From positions 1-43,155 of the forward strand of contig CALVGQ010000014.1 in the NCBI GenBank assembly GCA_944327135.1: 43,155 bases of DNA, read 5' to 3'. A program made the translations under genes and the position numbers. Positions 16,163-23,433 of the stretch are shown here, in pieces. Source of the DNA: an uncultured Erysipelotrichaceae bacterium. GTDB lineage: Bacteria > Bacillota_I > Bacilli_A > Erysipelotrichales > Erysipelotrichaceae. The first letter of the stretch is position 1. The number at the start of each line of letters is the position of its first letter. Under the pieces are notes generated by a model. The model made no database searches. It had not been told where the DNA came from and saw nothing but the letters and a program-made list of their open reading frames with translations.

Positions 16163-17841
16163 CTCAGCGTCATTATATCCGGCTGCAGGAGGCCAATTGT
16201 CGGAACTGTCTGCGCTGTGTTCGGGTCTGCCCGACCAAGGCCATGACTTATGTGGATCATCAGCCAGTCATTCGTGAGGAGGAATGCATTTTGTGCGGGC
16301 AGTGTTATTTAATTTGTCCGCATAGTGCTAAAAAAATCCAATCTGATCTTTCCATGGTACAGCGCTGGCTTGAGGAAAAGGAAGAAGTCATTGTAAGTGT
16401 TGCTCCAAGTTTTGCTAGTATTTGGCCTCAATATCCGAAATTAAAAAATCAGCTTTTAAAGCTTGGTTTTTCTGATGTTGAAGAAACGGCCCGCGGAGCA
16501 AAAATCGTTTCACAGGCTTATTCTGGTTTGATTCGAGAAAAGAAAATGAAGAATATCATTACTACCTGCTGTCCCTCTGTTGTATCGCTGGTTGAAAAAG
16601 AATTTCCTCAGCTGATCAATCAATTAGCTCCGGTAGTCAGTCCAATGATTGCCCATGGAAAAATGCTTCGCAAAGAGCATCCTAATGCGAGGATTGTGTT
16701 TATCACCCCTTGCATTGCAAAACAAAAAGAAATTCATGATGCCCGTTTTGAAGGAATTATCAATGCGACTTTAAGCATGCCAGAGCTGGCAGATTGGTTA
16801 AAACAGCTTCCGGAGGAAGAAAACAGCAGCGAAAAATGGCAGGATTTTGACGGCCAAATTGCTCGAATTTATCCGACACCGGGAGGAATTTTAAAAACTT
16901 TATCGAGTGAATTATCAGGTTATCATACTGTAAATGTGGAAGGGGTCGATCGAGTTAAACGGACTTTACAGGCAATTATAGACGATCAGCTCGAAGGGTA
17001 TTTTTTCGAGATGAGTGCTTGTCAGGAAAGTTGTTTGGGAGGACCACTGCTGAGTCATTTTAAGCACAACGAATGGCAAGCGCAGCAGGTTATCCGTGAT
17101 CATATTGATCTGCATCAGCCGGTTAAGGAAGGACCGCTTCCGATTACGGTGAAAGCACAATGGAAAGCAGAAAGCCATTGGCAGCCAAAGCATACGGATG
17201 AGGAGATTCGTGATATGCTCTGGATGATGGGAAAAACAAGCAAGGCAAAAGAGCTGAATTGTGGTATGTGCGGTTATGAAACCTGCTGGGATAAAGCTGT
17301 AGCAGTACTGGATGGCAAGGCTGATCCGAAGCTGTGCCTTCCTATGGCATTGGAAAATGCAGAATCGATGTCCAATTTGATCATTGAGAACACTCCGAAT
17401 GGTATTATCGTGCTCAACAAAGACGGAAATATACGTGAAATCAATCCTTCAGCTCAGCACATGCTTCAGCTGGATAGCATCAATCCTAAAGGTATGCCCA
17501 TTGAAAGTGTCCTTCCTTCTGAGGAGCTTCATCGAATTTTAAATACGAATCAGAAGGTCCAGTATTATCGTCAGGAATATCCGCAATATGGAATGATCAT
17601 TGAGCATGCGGTGATTCGGCTTGAGCAGATTTTTATTTTGATTTTGATGGATCTGACGGTAGAAGAAACAAAAGAAAAAGTCATTCGAAACATGCAGCAG
17701 CAGACGGTTGAAGTGGCTCAAAAGGTCATCGACGACCAGATGCGTACTGTTCAGGAAATTGCCAGTTTGCTAGGGGAAACTACTGCCAAGTCCAAAGTAG
17801 CGCTAACCCAGCTGATGAAAGCCATTAGTGATGATGATTGA
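16159..17841 (+). CDS. Sensory-type [FeFe]-hydrogenase (HydS-like) with PAS domain
   Basis: A 560-residue protein. Two N-terminal [4Fe-4S] motifs (C14-C24 region and C43-C53 region) precede an H-cluster domain with motifs TTCCPS (135-140), TPCIAKQKE (183-191) and SACQESCLGG (C288/C292). Next comes a single [4Fe-4S] motif (C368, C371, C376, C393), a PAS domain (about 403-500) and a helical tail. This architecture is that of group C putative sensory hydrogenases, thought to signal rather than to turn over H2 rapidly. The L2 and L3 motifs deviate from catalytic enzymes. GTG start overlaps the preceding stop; its own end overlaps a PP2C phosphatase gene, the likely output partner. Confidence 0.9.
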   Translation: MTQRHYIRLQEANCRNCLRCVRVCPTKAMTYVDHQPVIREEECILCGQCYLICPHSAKKIQSDLSMVQRWLEEKEEVIVSVAPSFASIWPQYPKLKNQLLKLGFSDVEETARGAKIVSQAYSGLIREKKMKNIITTCCPSVVSLVEKEFPQLINQLAPVVSPMIAHGKMLRKEHPNARIVFITPCIAKQKEIHDARFEGIINATLSMPELADWLKQLPEEENSSEKWQDFDGQIARIYPTPGGILKTLSSELSGYHTVNVEGVDRVKRTLQAIIDDQLEGYFFEMSACQESCLGGPLLSHFKHNEWQAQQVIRDHIDLHQPVKEGPLPITVKAQWKAESHWQPKHTDEEIRDMLWMMGKTSKAKELNCGMCGYETCWDKAVAVLDGKADPKLCLPMALENAESMSNLIIENTPNGIIVLNKDGNIREINPSAQHMLQLDSINPKGMPIESVLPSEELHRILNTNQKVQYYRQEYPQYGMIIEHAVIRLEQIFILILMDLTVEETKEKVIRNMQQQTVEVAQKVIDDQMRTVQEIASLLGETTAKSKVALTQLMKAISDDD

Positions 17842-19018
17842 GAAAGTGCATGTTTCCGGCTGTTTTCGATCTTTAAATAAATACGGAGAAGAGCTGTGTG
17901 GAGATAAGGTCGAGATTCGCCAGAATCAGAATTCATTTATCATGGTTTTGGCCGATGGACTTGGAAGCGGTGTAAAAGCCAATATTCTTTCTACTTTGAC
18001 AAGTACGATTATCAGCGAGATGATCAAGGATGGAGCAGGAATGAGTGAAGTTGTAGAAACCATTACTGCTACTTTGCCAGAATGTCAAGAGCGGCATGTG
18101 GCCTATTCGACTTTTACGATTCTGCAGGTGTATTACGACGGCCACGCTAAGCTGGTAGAATTCGATAATCCTCCGGCGATTGTTTTGCGCAATGGCCACG
18201 CTTTACAGCTGGAGCGCTCTGTTTTTACACTAGGCAATCGGACAATCAAAGAATGTAATTTTGAGGTTTTTCCGGAAGATCTGATTGTTTTTTTCTCAGA
18301 TGGAATCATTCATGCCGGAATTGGAACAGTACTGAATCTTGGATGGGATCACCGGGAAGTAACGGACTATTTACAGAAAGTCGTTCGTCCCGGGGACAGT
18401 GAGCGAATTGTCAATCATCTTTTGTTAACCTATGTGAATGATCTTTATGGTCAAAAGCCGGGAGATGATTCGACCGTTGCCGTGGCTCGAGTGCTTCAGG
18501 CCACGGACACTCGTATCATGGTAGGTCCTCCAATCCATCCGGAGGATGATGAACGTCTTGTTCGGAGGTTGCTTCAGGCAAGCGGGAAACGAATTTGTTG
18601 CGGTGGTACGACCAGCAACATCGTTTCACGGATTACCGGGCAGCCCATTGAAATGGATCTGCTGGAGAGTTTGGTGGGCGATGTCCCGCCGATTGCGTAT
18701 ATCAAGGGGATAGACCTAGTGACTGAAGGGGTGCTGACGTTGGGAAAAGCCAACGAGCACTTGAAAGAATGTGTGGCTTCGGAGGAGTACCTGCAGCGGC
18801 TGATCGAAGGACATGAAAAAGACGGAGCTTCTTTGCTTTGTCGAATGCTGCTGAAGGATTCTACTAAAATTACATTCATGGTCGGCTGTTCCGATAACCC
18901 GGCACATAAGGCCATGGCCTATTCGACCATTTCAATCAGTGCCAAGATCAGATTAATTGAAAATATGGCCAATAGTCTGAGAAAACTTGGTAAGATTGTG
19001 GTGATAGAACACTATTAA
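17831..19018 (+). CDS. SpoIIE-type PP2C serine phosphatase with extra C-terminal domain
   Basis: A 395-residue protein. Residues about 10-235 are a PP2C/SpoIIE phosphatase with VLADGLGSG, VFFSDGI and GDDSTVAV supplying the metal-binding Asp residues. It would dephosphorylate a Ser/Thr-phosphorylated partner, such as an anti-anti-sigma type STAS protein. Residues about 236-395 are a separate region with RICCGGTTSNIVSR and a Cys-containing middle (HLKECVAS, LLCRML), which I cannot assign. GTG 17828 and ATGs 17831 and 17834 are all possible starts with weak ribosome sites; all overlap the hydrogenase gene upstream. Probably the output enzyme of the PAS-hydrogenase sensor. Confidence 0.88.
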   Translation: MMIEKVHVSGCFRSLNKYGEELCGDKVEIRQNQNSFIMVLADGLGSGVKANILSTLTSTIISEMIKDGAGMSEVVETITATLPECQERHVAYSTFTILQVYYDGHAKLVEFDNPPAIVLRNGHALQLERSVFTLGNRTIKECNFEVFPEDLIVFFSDGIIHAGIGTVLNLGWDHREVTDYLQKVVRPGDSERIVNHLLLTYVNDLYGQKPGDDSTVAVARVLQATDTRIMVGPPIHPEDDERLVRRLLQASGKRICCGGTTSNIVSRITGQPIEMDLLESLVGDVPPIAYIKGIDLVTEGVLTLGKANEHLKECVASEEYLQRLIEGHEKDGASLLCRMLLKDSTKITFMVGCSDNPAHKAMAYSTISISAKIRLIENMANSLRKLGKIVVIEHY

Positions 19019-19033
19019 AAGGAGGAGAAGGTA

Positions 19034-19537
19034 GTGGAAAAACTGAATTCGCCGACTTTGGCGAAAATTGAAGAAATCGTGGATCGCCATCGCAAAAAGA
19101 GGGGACCGGTCAAACTGATGCTGCACGATGTTCAGCATGAGTTGGGGTATATCCCGTTTGAAGCGATGGAAATGATTTCTGAAGCAACTGGCATTTCAGT
19201 AGCAGAAGTCTATGGTGTCGTGACATTTTATACTCAGTTTACGACCGAACCTAAAGGAAAGCATGTGATTAATGTTTGCATGGGAACTGCCTGTTATGTT
19301 AAAGGAGCGCAAAGTCTGCTAAATATGATTTCAGAAATGACACACTGCACTGTCAATGGAACTAGTCCGGATGGGTTGTTTTCTCTGGATGCAACACGAT
19401 GCTTAGGCGCTTGTGGGCTGGCACCAGCAGTCGTCATTGATGGAAAGGTGTATGGAACTGCGAACGAAAGTAGTGAAGTTGAAGACCAGATCAAGGCATT
19501 GATGCGTGCTGAGGTCACAACGGAAATTCGACGATGA
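19034..19537 (+). CDS. NAD-dependent hydrogenase small subunit, NuoE/HydC-like
   Basis: A 167-residue [2Fe-2S] protein like NuoE. It has the helical N-domain LMLHDVQHELGYIP, then GVVTFYTQF, and the thioredoxin-like cluster domain with C-x4-C (VCMGTACYVKG) and C-x3-C (RCLGACGLAP). It is one of three subunits of a trimeric NAD-linked [FeFe]-hydrogenase with the NuoF-like and HydA proteins encoded 4 kb downstream. GTG start at 19034 has a strong AAAGGAGGAG site six bases upstream. Its end overlaps the DRTGG gene. Confidence 0.92.
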   Translation: MEKLNSPTLAKIEEIVDRHRKKRGPVKLMLHDVQHELGYIPFEAMEMISEATGISVAEVYGVVTFYTQFTTEPKGKHVINVCMGTACYVKGAQSLLNMISEMTHCTVNGTSPDGLFSLDATRCLGACGLAPAVVIDGKVYGTANESSEVEDQIKALMRAEVTTEIRR

Positions 19538-19890
19538 AGATTGAATCCATTATTCGTATTTTGGATGCCCAGCCGCTTTATGAGAATCCGGATCGTTCAT
19601 TAGAAACGGAGATCGAGTATGGATTTGCTAGTGATCTGATGAGCGATGCGCTGGCTTTGATTCAAAATAGCTCAACGGTTCTGCTGACTGGATTAGCCAA
19701 TCCTCAGTCATTAAGAACTGCAGAAATGCTGGATATCAATTTAGTGATTTATGTGCGCGCAAAGCATTTGCCTGAGCTGGATTTGCAATTGGCAAAGGAA
19801 ATGGGGATCAGTGTTTATTCGACGGATATGACCATGTATGAGGCCTGCGGAAGATTATTCAGGGAAGGACTTCCGCCGTTGAAGCGATGA
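19534..19890 (+). CDS. DRTGG-like domain protein (first copy)
   Basis: A 118-residue single-domain protein. The pattern ASDLMSDALAL, LLTGLANPQSLRTAEMLDI, VIYVRAKHLP, and STDMTMYEACGRLFREGL is that of the DRTGG-like family found next to [FeFe]-hydrogenase genes and sometimes labelled HPr-kinase-like. No Walker A is present, so kinase activity is not supported. The fold is expected to bind a small ligand or mediate interaction. It overlaps both neighbours by four bases, indicating translational coupling. Confidence 0.8.
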   Translation: MKIESIIRILDAQPLYENPDRSLETEIEYGFASDLMSDALALIQNSSTVLLTGLANPQSLRTAEMLDINLVIYVRAKHLPELDLQLAKEMGISVYSTDMTMYEACGRLFREGLPPLKR

Positions 19891-20303
19891 AGATGGAGTT
19901 TCAGGTCGCTCGCGATGACTATCTTAGTGCTGGAAAGGTTTCCAGTCAGATCAAACAAACCTTAAAACAGATTGGATATCCGAATGAATTGCTGCGGAGA
20001 ATGGCGGTGGCTTGTTATGAAGCGGAGATCAACATGATCATTCATTCTTATGGTGGGACTATCCGTCTTTTGATCGAAGAAGATGGACGAATTCAGATGA
20101 TTTTTTCTGATACTGGCCCTGGGATCGCTGATCTTGAGCAAGCCATGACGCCGGGTTTTTCAACAGCTAGTGAAAAAGCTCGAGAATTCGGATTTGGCGC
20201 GGGAATGGGATTGCCGAATATTCAGCGTGTCAGTGATCATTTTGACATTCTTACATCTCACGAAGGGACGACCCTTACTTTGGGGTTTGAGCTTGATCCA
20301 TGA
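19887..20303 (+). CDS. GHKL ATPase, anti-sigma factor / RsbW-like serine kinase family
   Basis: A 138-residue HATPase_c protein similar to SpoIIAB and RsbW. N-box: ACYEAEINMIIHS. G1: SDTGPGI. G2: FGAGMGLPNIQRV. It lacks a dimerisation His domain, so it is not a histidine kinase. RsbW-like enzymes phosphorylate a Ser on an anti-anti-sigma partner and are opposed by PP2C phosphatases, and a PP2C gene lies two genes upstream. No STAS-domain partner or sigma factor gene is in the window. ATG 19887 overlaps the previous stop. Confidence 0.85.
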   Translation: MKMEFQVARDDYLSAGKVSSQIKQTLKQIGYPNELLRRMAVACYEAEINMIIHSYGGTIRLLIEEDGRIQMIFSDTGPGIADLEQAMTPGFSTASEKAREFGFGAGMGLPNIQRVSDHFDILTSHEGTTLTLGFELDP

Positions 20304-21481
20304 AGTCTGTCATCAGCTATACGCTTTCACATTGCCAGAAATGTCTGAAATGTCTAAAGGTCTGTCCGACAGAAGCCATCACGATCGTTCAGGAACGCGT
20401 GCACATCGACAGCCGCAGATGCATCAACTGCGGTCATTGCATCGAAGTCTGCAACACCCAGGGACTTCAGGGAAAAGGAAGTACTCTGGTTGATTTGGAT
20501 AACTATGATTATACGGTAGCCTTACTGCCCAGTGCTTTATTCTCCTGCACCAAAAATGCTAAGGAAGCAGCGCAGCTGGTTGAGGCGATACGTCGTCTCG
20601 GATTTGATGAAGTAGTTGAAATGAGCGCGATCGAAGGAGCGATTCAACATCGGGTCAAGCAGAGAATCAAAGATGCAGTGATGCATCCTCTGATCTCTTC
20701 TTTTTGTCCGGTAGTGAATCGATTGATTCGGCTTCGTTATCCGATGCTGCTCGATCGGCTGCTCGATCTGGATTATCCAAATGAAATTGCAGCAGATTTG
20801 ATTCGAACACAGAGAACTGGAAAAGGAAAAGTGGGAATTTTTTGCTTTTGTGAATGTGTCTCTAAACTGCAGCTGGCTCGCTATCCTTATGGAAACCGGC
20901 ATAGCCAGATCGATCATGCTGTTTCAATTGGAGATCATTTTCCTCTGATTCGTGCGCTGAAAGACAATGAGGCTTCCTCCATTGAATTATGCCGTAGCGG
21001 ACTGGAAAGTGCTTCTTTGCATCATGATGCTTTAAAAGGGCTTAAAGTTTTGGAGGCGGATGGTCAGGACAAGGTTCAGCAGGTGCTTGAATTAGCCGAA
21101 TTTGGACAGTTGGATCAATTTGACTATCTGAGCTTATCTTTTTGTATCAATGGTTGTATCGGAGGACGGCTGCTTTGGGGAAATCCTTTTGAGGCAGAGC
21201 TGCATTTAAAAAAATTACTGGAAACGGCAAAAAAGCCAGCGGTAGATGAGGATTTAATTCCTTTTGGAAGTCATCAGGAAGAAAGTGTCAGTGATCTGCT
21301 GACGATTCAAGAGAAGCTAAAGCTTTTTGAGAAGGTCAATGAGGTCATGGAAAAACTTCCACATTTTGACTGTGGGGCCTGTGGCTTTGCTTCCTGTCGA
21401 AATATGGCAGAAAATATCGCTACTGGAAAGCGAAAGCTGACGGATTGTCGGGTTTTGAGGAATGACGAGGTGAAAAAATGA
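20300..21481 (+). CDS. Degenerate [FeFe]-hydrogenase-like iron-sulfur protein
   Basis: A 393-residue protein with two N-terminal [4Fe-4S] motifs (from C12 and C41), a hydrogenase-like core, and a terminal [4Fe-4S] motif (C358, C361, C366, C383) similar to that of the PAS hydrogenase, but with no PAS domain. Cys at the four positions that hold the H-cluster cubane are kept: C136 (SFCPVV), C186 (ECVSK), C282 and C286 (CINGC). The residues around them that hold the diiron site are changed. It may carry a [4Fe-4S] only and serve as an electron or signalling partner rather than a hydrogenase. It overlaps genes on both sides by four bases. Confidence 0.8.
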   Translation: MKSVISYTLSHCQKCLKCLKVCPTEAITIVQERVHIDSRRCINCGHCIEVCNTQGLQGKGSTLVDLDNYDYTVALLPSALFSCTKNAKEAAQLVEAIRRLGFDEVVEMSAIEGAIQHRVKQRIKDAVMHPLISSFCPVVNRLIRLRYPMLLDRLLDLDYPNEIAADLIRTQRTGKGKVGIFCFCECVSKLQLARYPYGNRHSQIDHAVSIGDHFPLIRALKDNEASSIELCRSGLESASLHHDALKGLKVLEADGQDKVQQVLELAEFGQLDQFDYLSLSFCINGCIGGRLLWGNPFEAELHLKKLLETAKKPAVDEDLIPFGSHQEESVSDLLTIQEKLKLFEKVNEVMEKLPHFDCGACGFASCRNMAENIATGKRKLTDCRVLRNDEVKK

Positions 21482-21807
21482 CACTGAAACAATTAGTAGA
21501 ACGAACTGGCTGGGAACCCTTGGTTTTAACTGAAGAAGATCGTGAGGTAACCGGAGGTTTTTCTGGAGATTTGTTGAGTTGGGTCATGGGCCATGGAGAA
21601 GCAGGACAGGTTTGGGTTACAGTACAAACCCATTTGAATGTTGTTGCAGTTGCGGTATTGAGAGAATTTTCCTGTCTGATCATCGCTAATGATGCTGAAA
21701 TCAGCGAAGAGATGCTAAATCGAGCGAAAGAAGAACAGCTGAATGTGCTTTGCTGTCATGAAACTGCTTTTGAAGCTTGTCGAAAGCTGATCGAAGCTGG
21801 TCTTTAA
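21478..21807 (+). CDS. DRTGG-like domain protein (second copy, diverged)
   Basis: A 109-residue single-domain protein. It shares the shape of the first copy: FSGDLLSWVMG in place of ASDLMSDAL, then a hydrophobic strand, CLIIANDAEIS, and HETAFEACRKLIEAGL for the conserved end (compare MTMYEACGRLFREGL). The central GLxNP segment is lost. The function is unknown. The ATG overlaps the previous stop (ATGA), and the next gene starts two bases after its stop. Confidence 0.75.
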   Translation: MTLKQLVERTGWEPLVLTEEDREVTGGFSGDLLSWVMGHGEAGQVWVTVQTHLNVVAVAVLREFSCLIIANDAEISEEMLNRAKEEQLNVLCCHETAFEACRKLIEAGL

Positions 21808-21809
21808 TC

Positions 21810-22505
21810 ATGATGAGCTATGATCTTCATCTCCATTCCTGCCTGTCTCCTTGTGGGGATGATTCGATGACTCCCAATAATATTGTGAATATGGCACGCT
21901 TGATTGGGCTAGGGGCAATTTCTGTGACGGATCACAATTCTTTGCGACAGCAACCTGCAATTCAGAGCTGTGCTCAAAAAGCAGGAATAGAGTATGTGTG
22001 TGGGGTGGAATTGCAGACTCGAGAAGAGGTCCATGTGTTGGGATATTTTCCTTCGACGGCGGTTGCTGTGGTACAGCGCTGGATTGAAGAGAGGTATTCT
22101 GGCCGAGAGAATCGTACGGATTATTTTGGATCACAATGGATCATGAATGATCAGGATGAAGTGGTCGATGAGGAAAATCAGCTCTTATTGGACTCGTTGA
22201 ATGCATCATTGGAGGAATGCATTGCGATGATCCATCAATTCAAGGGAAAAGCTGTTTTAGCCCATGCCTGGGGAAAAAGTAACGGAATTATTCCACAGCT
22301 TGGATTTATTCCTAAGAATCTGGCTTTTGATGGAATTGAAGTACGCGATCTGAAAGAAATCGCCTTCATCAAAAGAAACAGTCCCTGGGTCAAAGAAACG
22401 CTCTGGTTATGCAGTTCAGATGCGCATCAGCTGATCGATCTGCATGAACCGGAATATACGCTGACCCATGCTCAATGGCAAGAATTAAAGGGGGGATCGG
22501 GATGA
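21810..22505 (+). CDS. PHP-domain phosphoesterase-like protein
   Basis: A 231-residue PHP protein. It shows the N-terminal metal motif DLHLHSCLSP, then SVTDHNSL, GVELQTREEVHVLGYF, LAHAW and a final SSDAHQL. PHP proteins are metal-dependent phosphoesterases or nucleotidases; the substrate is not known for members of hydrogenase clusters. Two ATGs (21810 and 21813) can serve. It sits two bases after the second DRTGG gene and overlaps the next ATPase gene, so it belongs to the operon. Confidence 0.85.
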   Translation: MMSYDLHLHSCLSPCGDDSMTPNNIVNMARLIGLGAISVTDHNSLRQQPAIQSCAQKAGIEYVCGVELQTREEVHVLGYFPSTAVAVVQRWIEERYSGRENRTDYFGSQWIMNDQDEVVDEENQLLLDSLNASLEECIAMIHQFKGKAVLAHAWGKSNGIIPQLGFIPKNLAFDGIEVRDLKEIAFIKRNSPWVKETLWLCSSDAHQLIDLHEPEYTLTHAQWQELKGGSG

Positions 22506-23080
22506 TGCAGGATTTGGCGATGATGATGTTGGATATCGCAAACAATTCGCTTCGAGCCGGAGCCAAAACCATCATCATTCGACTGCTTGAAGATGAGAAA
22601 AAAGATCGGCTTGGTTTGTCCATTGAAGATGATGGATGCGGAATGGATGAAGAAACCCTCCAACGTGCTTCTGATCCATTTTATACGAGCCGGACAACAA
22701 GAAAAATTGGCTTAGGATTGGCATTTTTCAAGGGTTTAAGTGAACAGTGCGAGGGTAATTTTACGCTTCGTTCTAAGCCTGGGAAAGGAACCTTGGCTGC
22801 CATCGAGATTCGCCGAAGCCATTGGGATGCTCCGCCGCTGGGGAACATTGCCGAAAGTCTGGCTGCGTTGATTCAAGCGAATCCAGCAGTGAATTTGGAC
22901 TTTCAGTATCAGAAAAACGAACATGATTTTGTTTTCCAAACAGAAGCAGTAAAACAAATTCTGGAGGACGTTCCGCTGAATGATCCAGAGATTCTGCTTT
23001 GGTTAAAAGAATATATCGATCAACAAATGCAATCAATAGAGAAAGAAGGAGAGACGTATGAAATCACTGGAAGATCTTAA
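22502..23080 (+). CDS. GHKL ATP-binding protein (second ATPase)
   Basis: A 192-residue HATPase_c protein resembling the catalytic domain of a histidine kinase. N-box: MLDIANNSLRAGA. G1: DDGCGMD. F box: SDPFYTSRTTR. G2: GLGLAFF. The closing strand has GKGTLAAIEI. No His-containing dimerisation domain is present. A C-terminal extension of about 80 residues has no recognised motif. Two ATGs (22502 and 22505) lie behind GGGGGG. It overlaps the PHP gene and, at its end, the next ferredoxin gene by 23 bases. Confidence 0.85.
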   Translation: MMQDLAMMMLDIANNSLRAGAKTIIIRLLEDEKKDRLGLSIEDDGCGMDEETLQRASDPFYTSRTTRKIGLGLAFFKGLSEQCEGNFTLRSKPGKGTLAAIEIRRSHWDAPPLGNIAESLAALIQANPAVNLDFQYQKNEHDFVFQTEAVKQILEDVPLNDPEILLWLKEYIDQQMQSIEKEGETYEITGRS

Positions 23081-23423
23081 AAAAATGCGAGAAGAAGCTA
23101 AAAAGCGAGTGGAGCTTCGAGAAGGAGGAAAAGATTACCGAGTTGTAGTGGGAATGGCTACCTGCGGTATCGCTGCTGGTGCGAGACCGGTTTTGAATGC
23201 TTTGGTAGAAGAAACTGCACGAGGGGATTATAACTGCACGATTACACAAACCGGATGCATTGGAATGTGTACATTGGAACCGATTGTTGAGGTCTATGAT
23301 AAAAATGGAGACAAAACAACCTATTGTCATGTCAATCCTGAAAAAGCTGTAGAAATTCTCAGACAGCATATAAAAAAAGGAGAAATTGTCACGCAGTATA
23401 CTGTGGCGGCATATCAAAAGTAG
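23058..23423 (+). CDS. (2Fe-2S) ferredoxin-domain protein of the hydrogenase cluster
   Basis: A 121-residue protein with a charged helical N-terminus (1-27) and a thioredoxin-like ferredoxin domain. The motif near C36 reads ATCGIAAG, where the second Cys of C-x4-C is missing; later come C60, C67 and C71 (TGCIGMC) and C90. Cluster ligation must therefore differ from NuoE, or a cluster is not bound. It lies directly before the NuoF-like gene, where such proteins often occur in Clostridia. GAAGGAGAG precedes the ATG. Confidence 0.85.
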   Translation: MKSLEDLKKMREEAKKRVELREGGKDYRVVVGMATCGIAAGARPVLNALVEETARGDYNCTITQTGCIGMCTLEPIVEVYDKNGDKTTYCHVNPEKAVEILRQHIKKGEIVTQYTVAAYQK

Positions 23424-23433
23424 AGGGTGAAGT

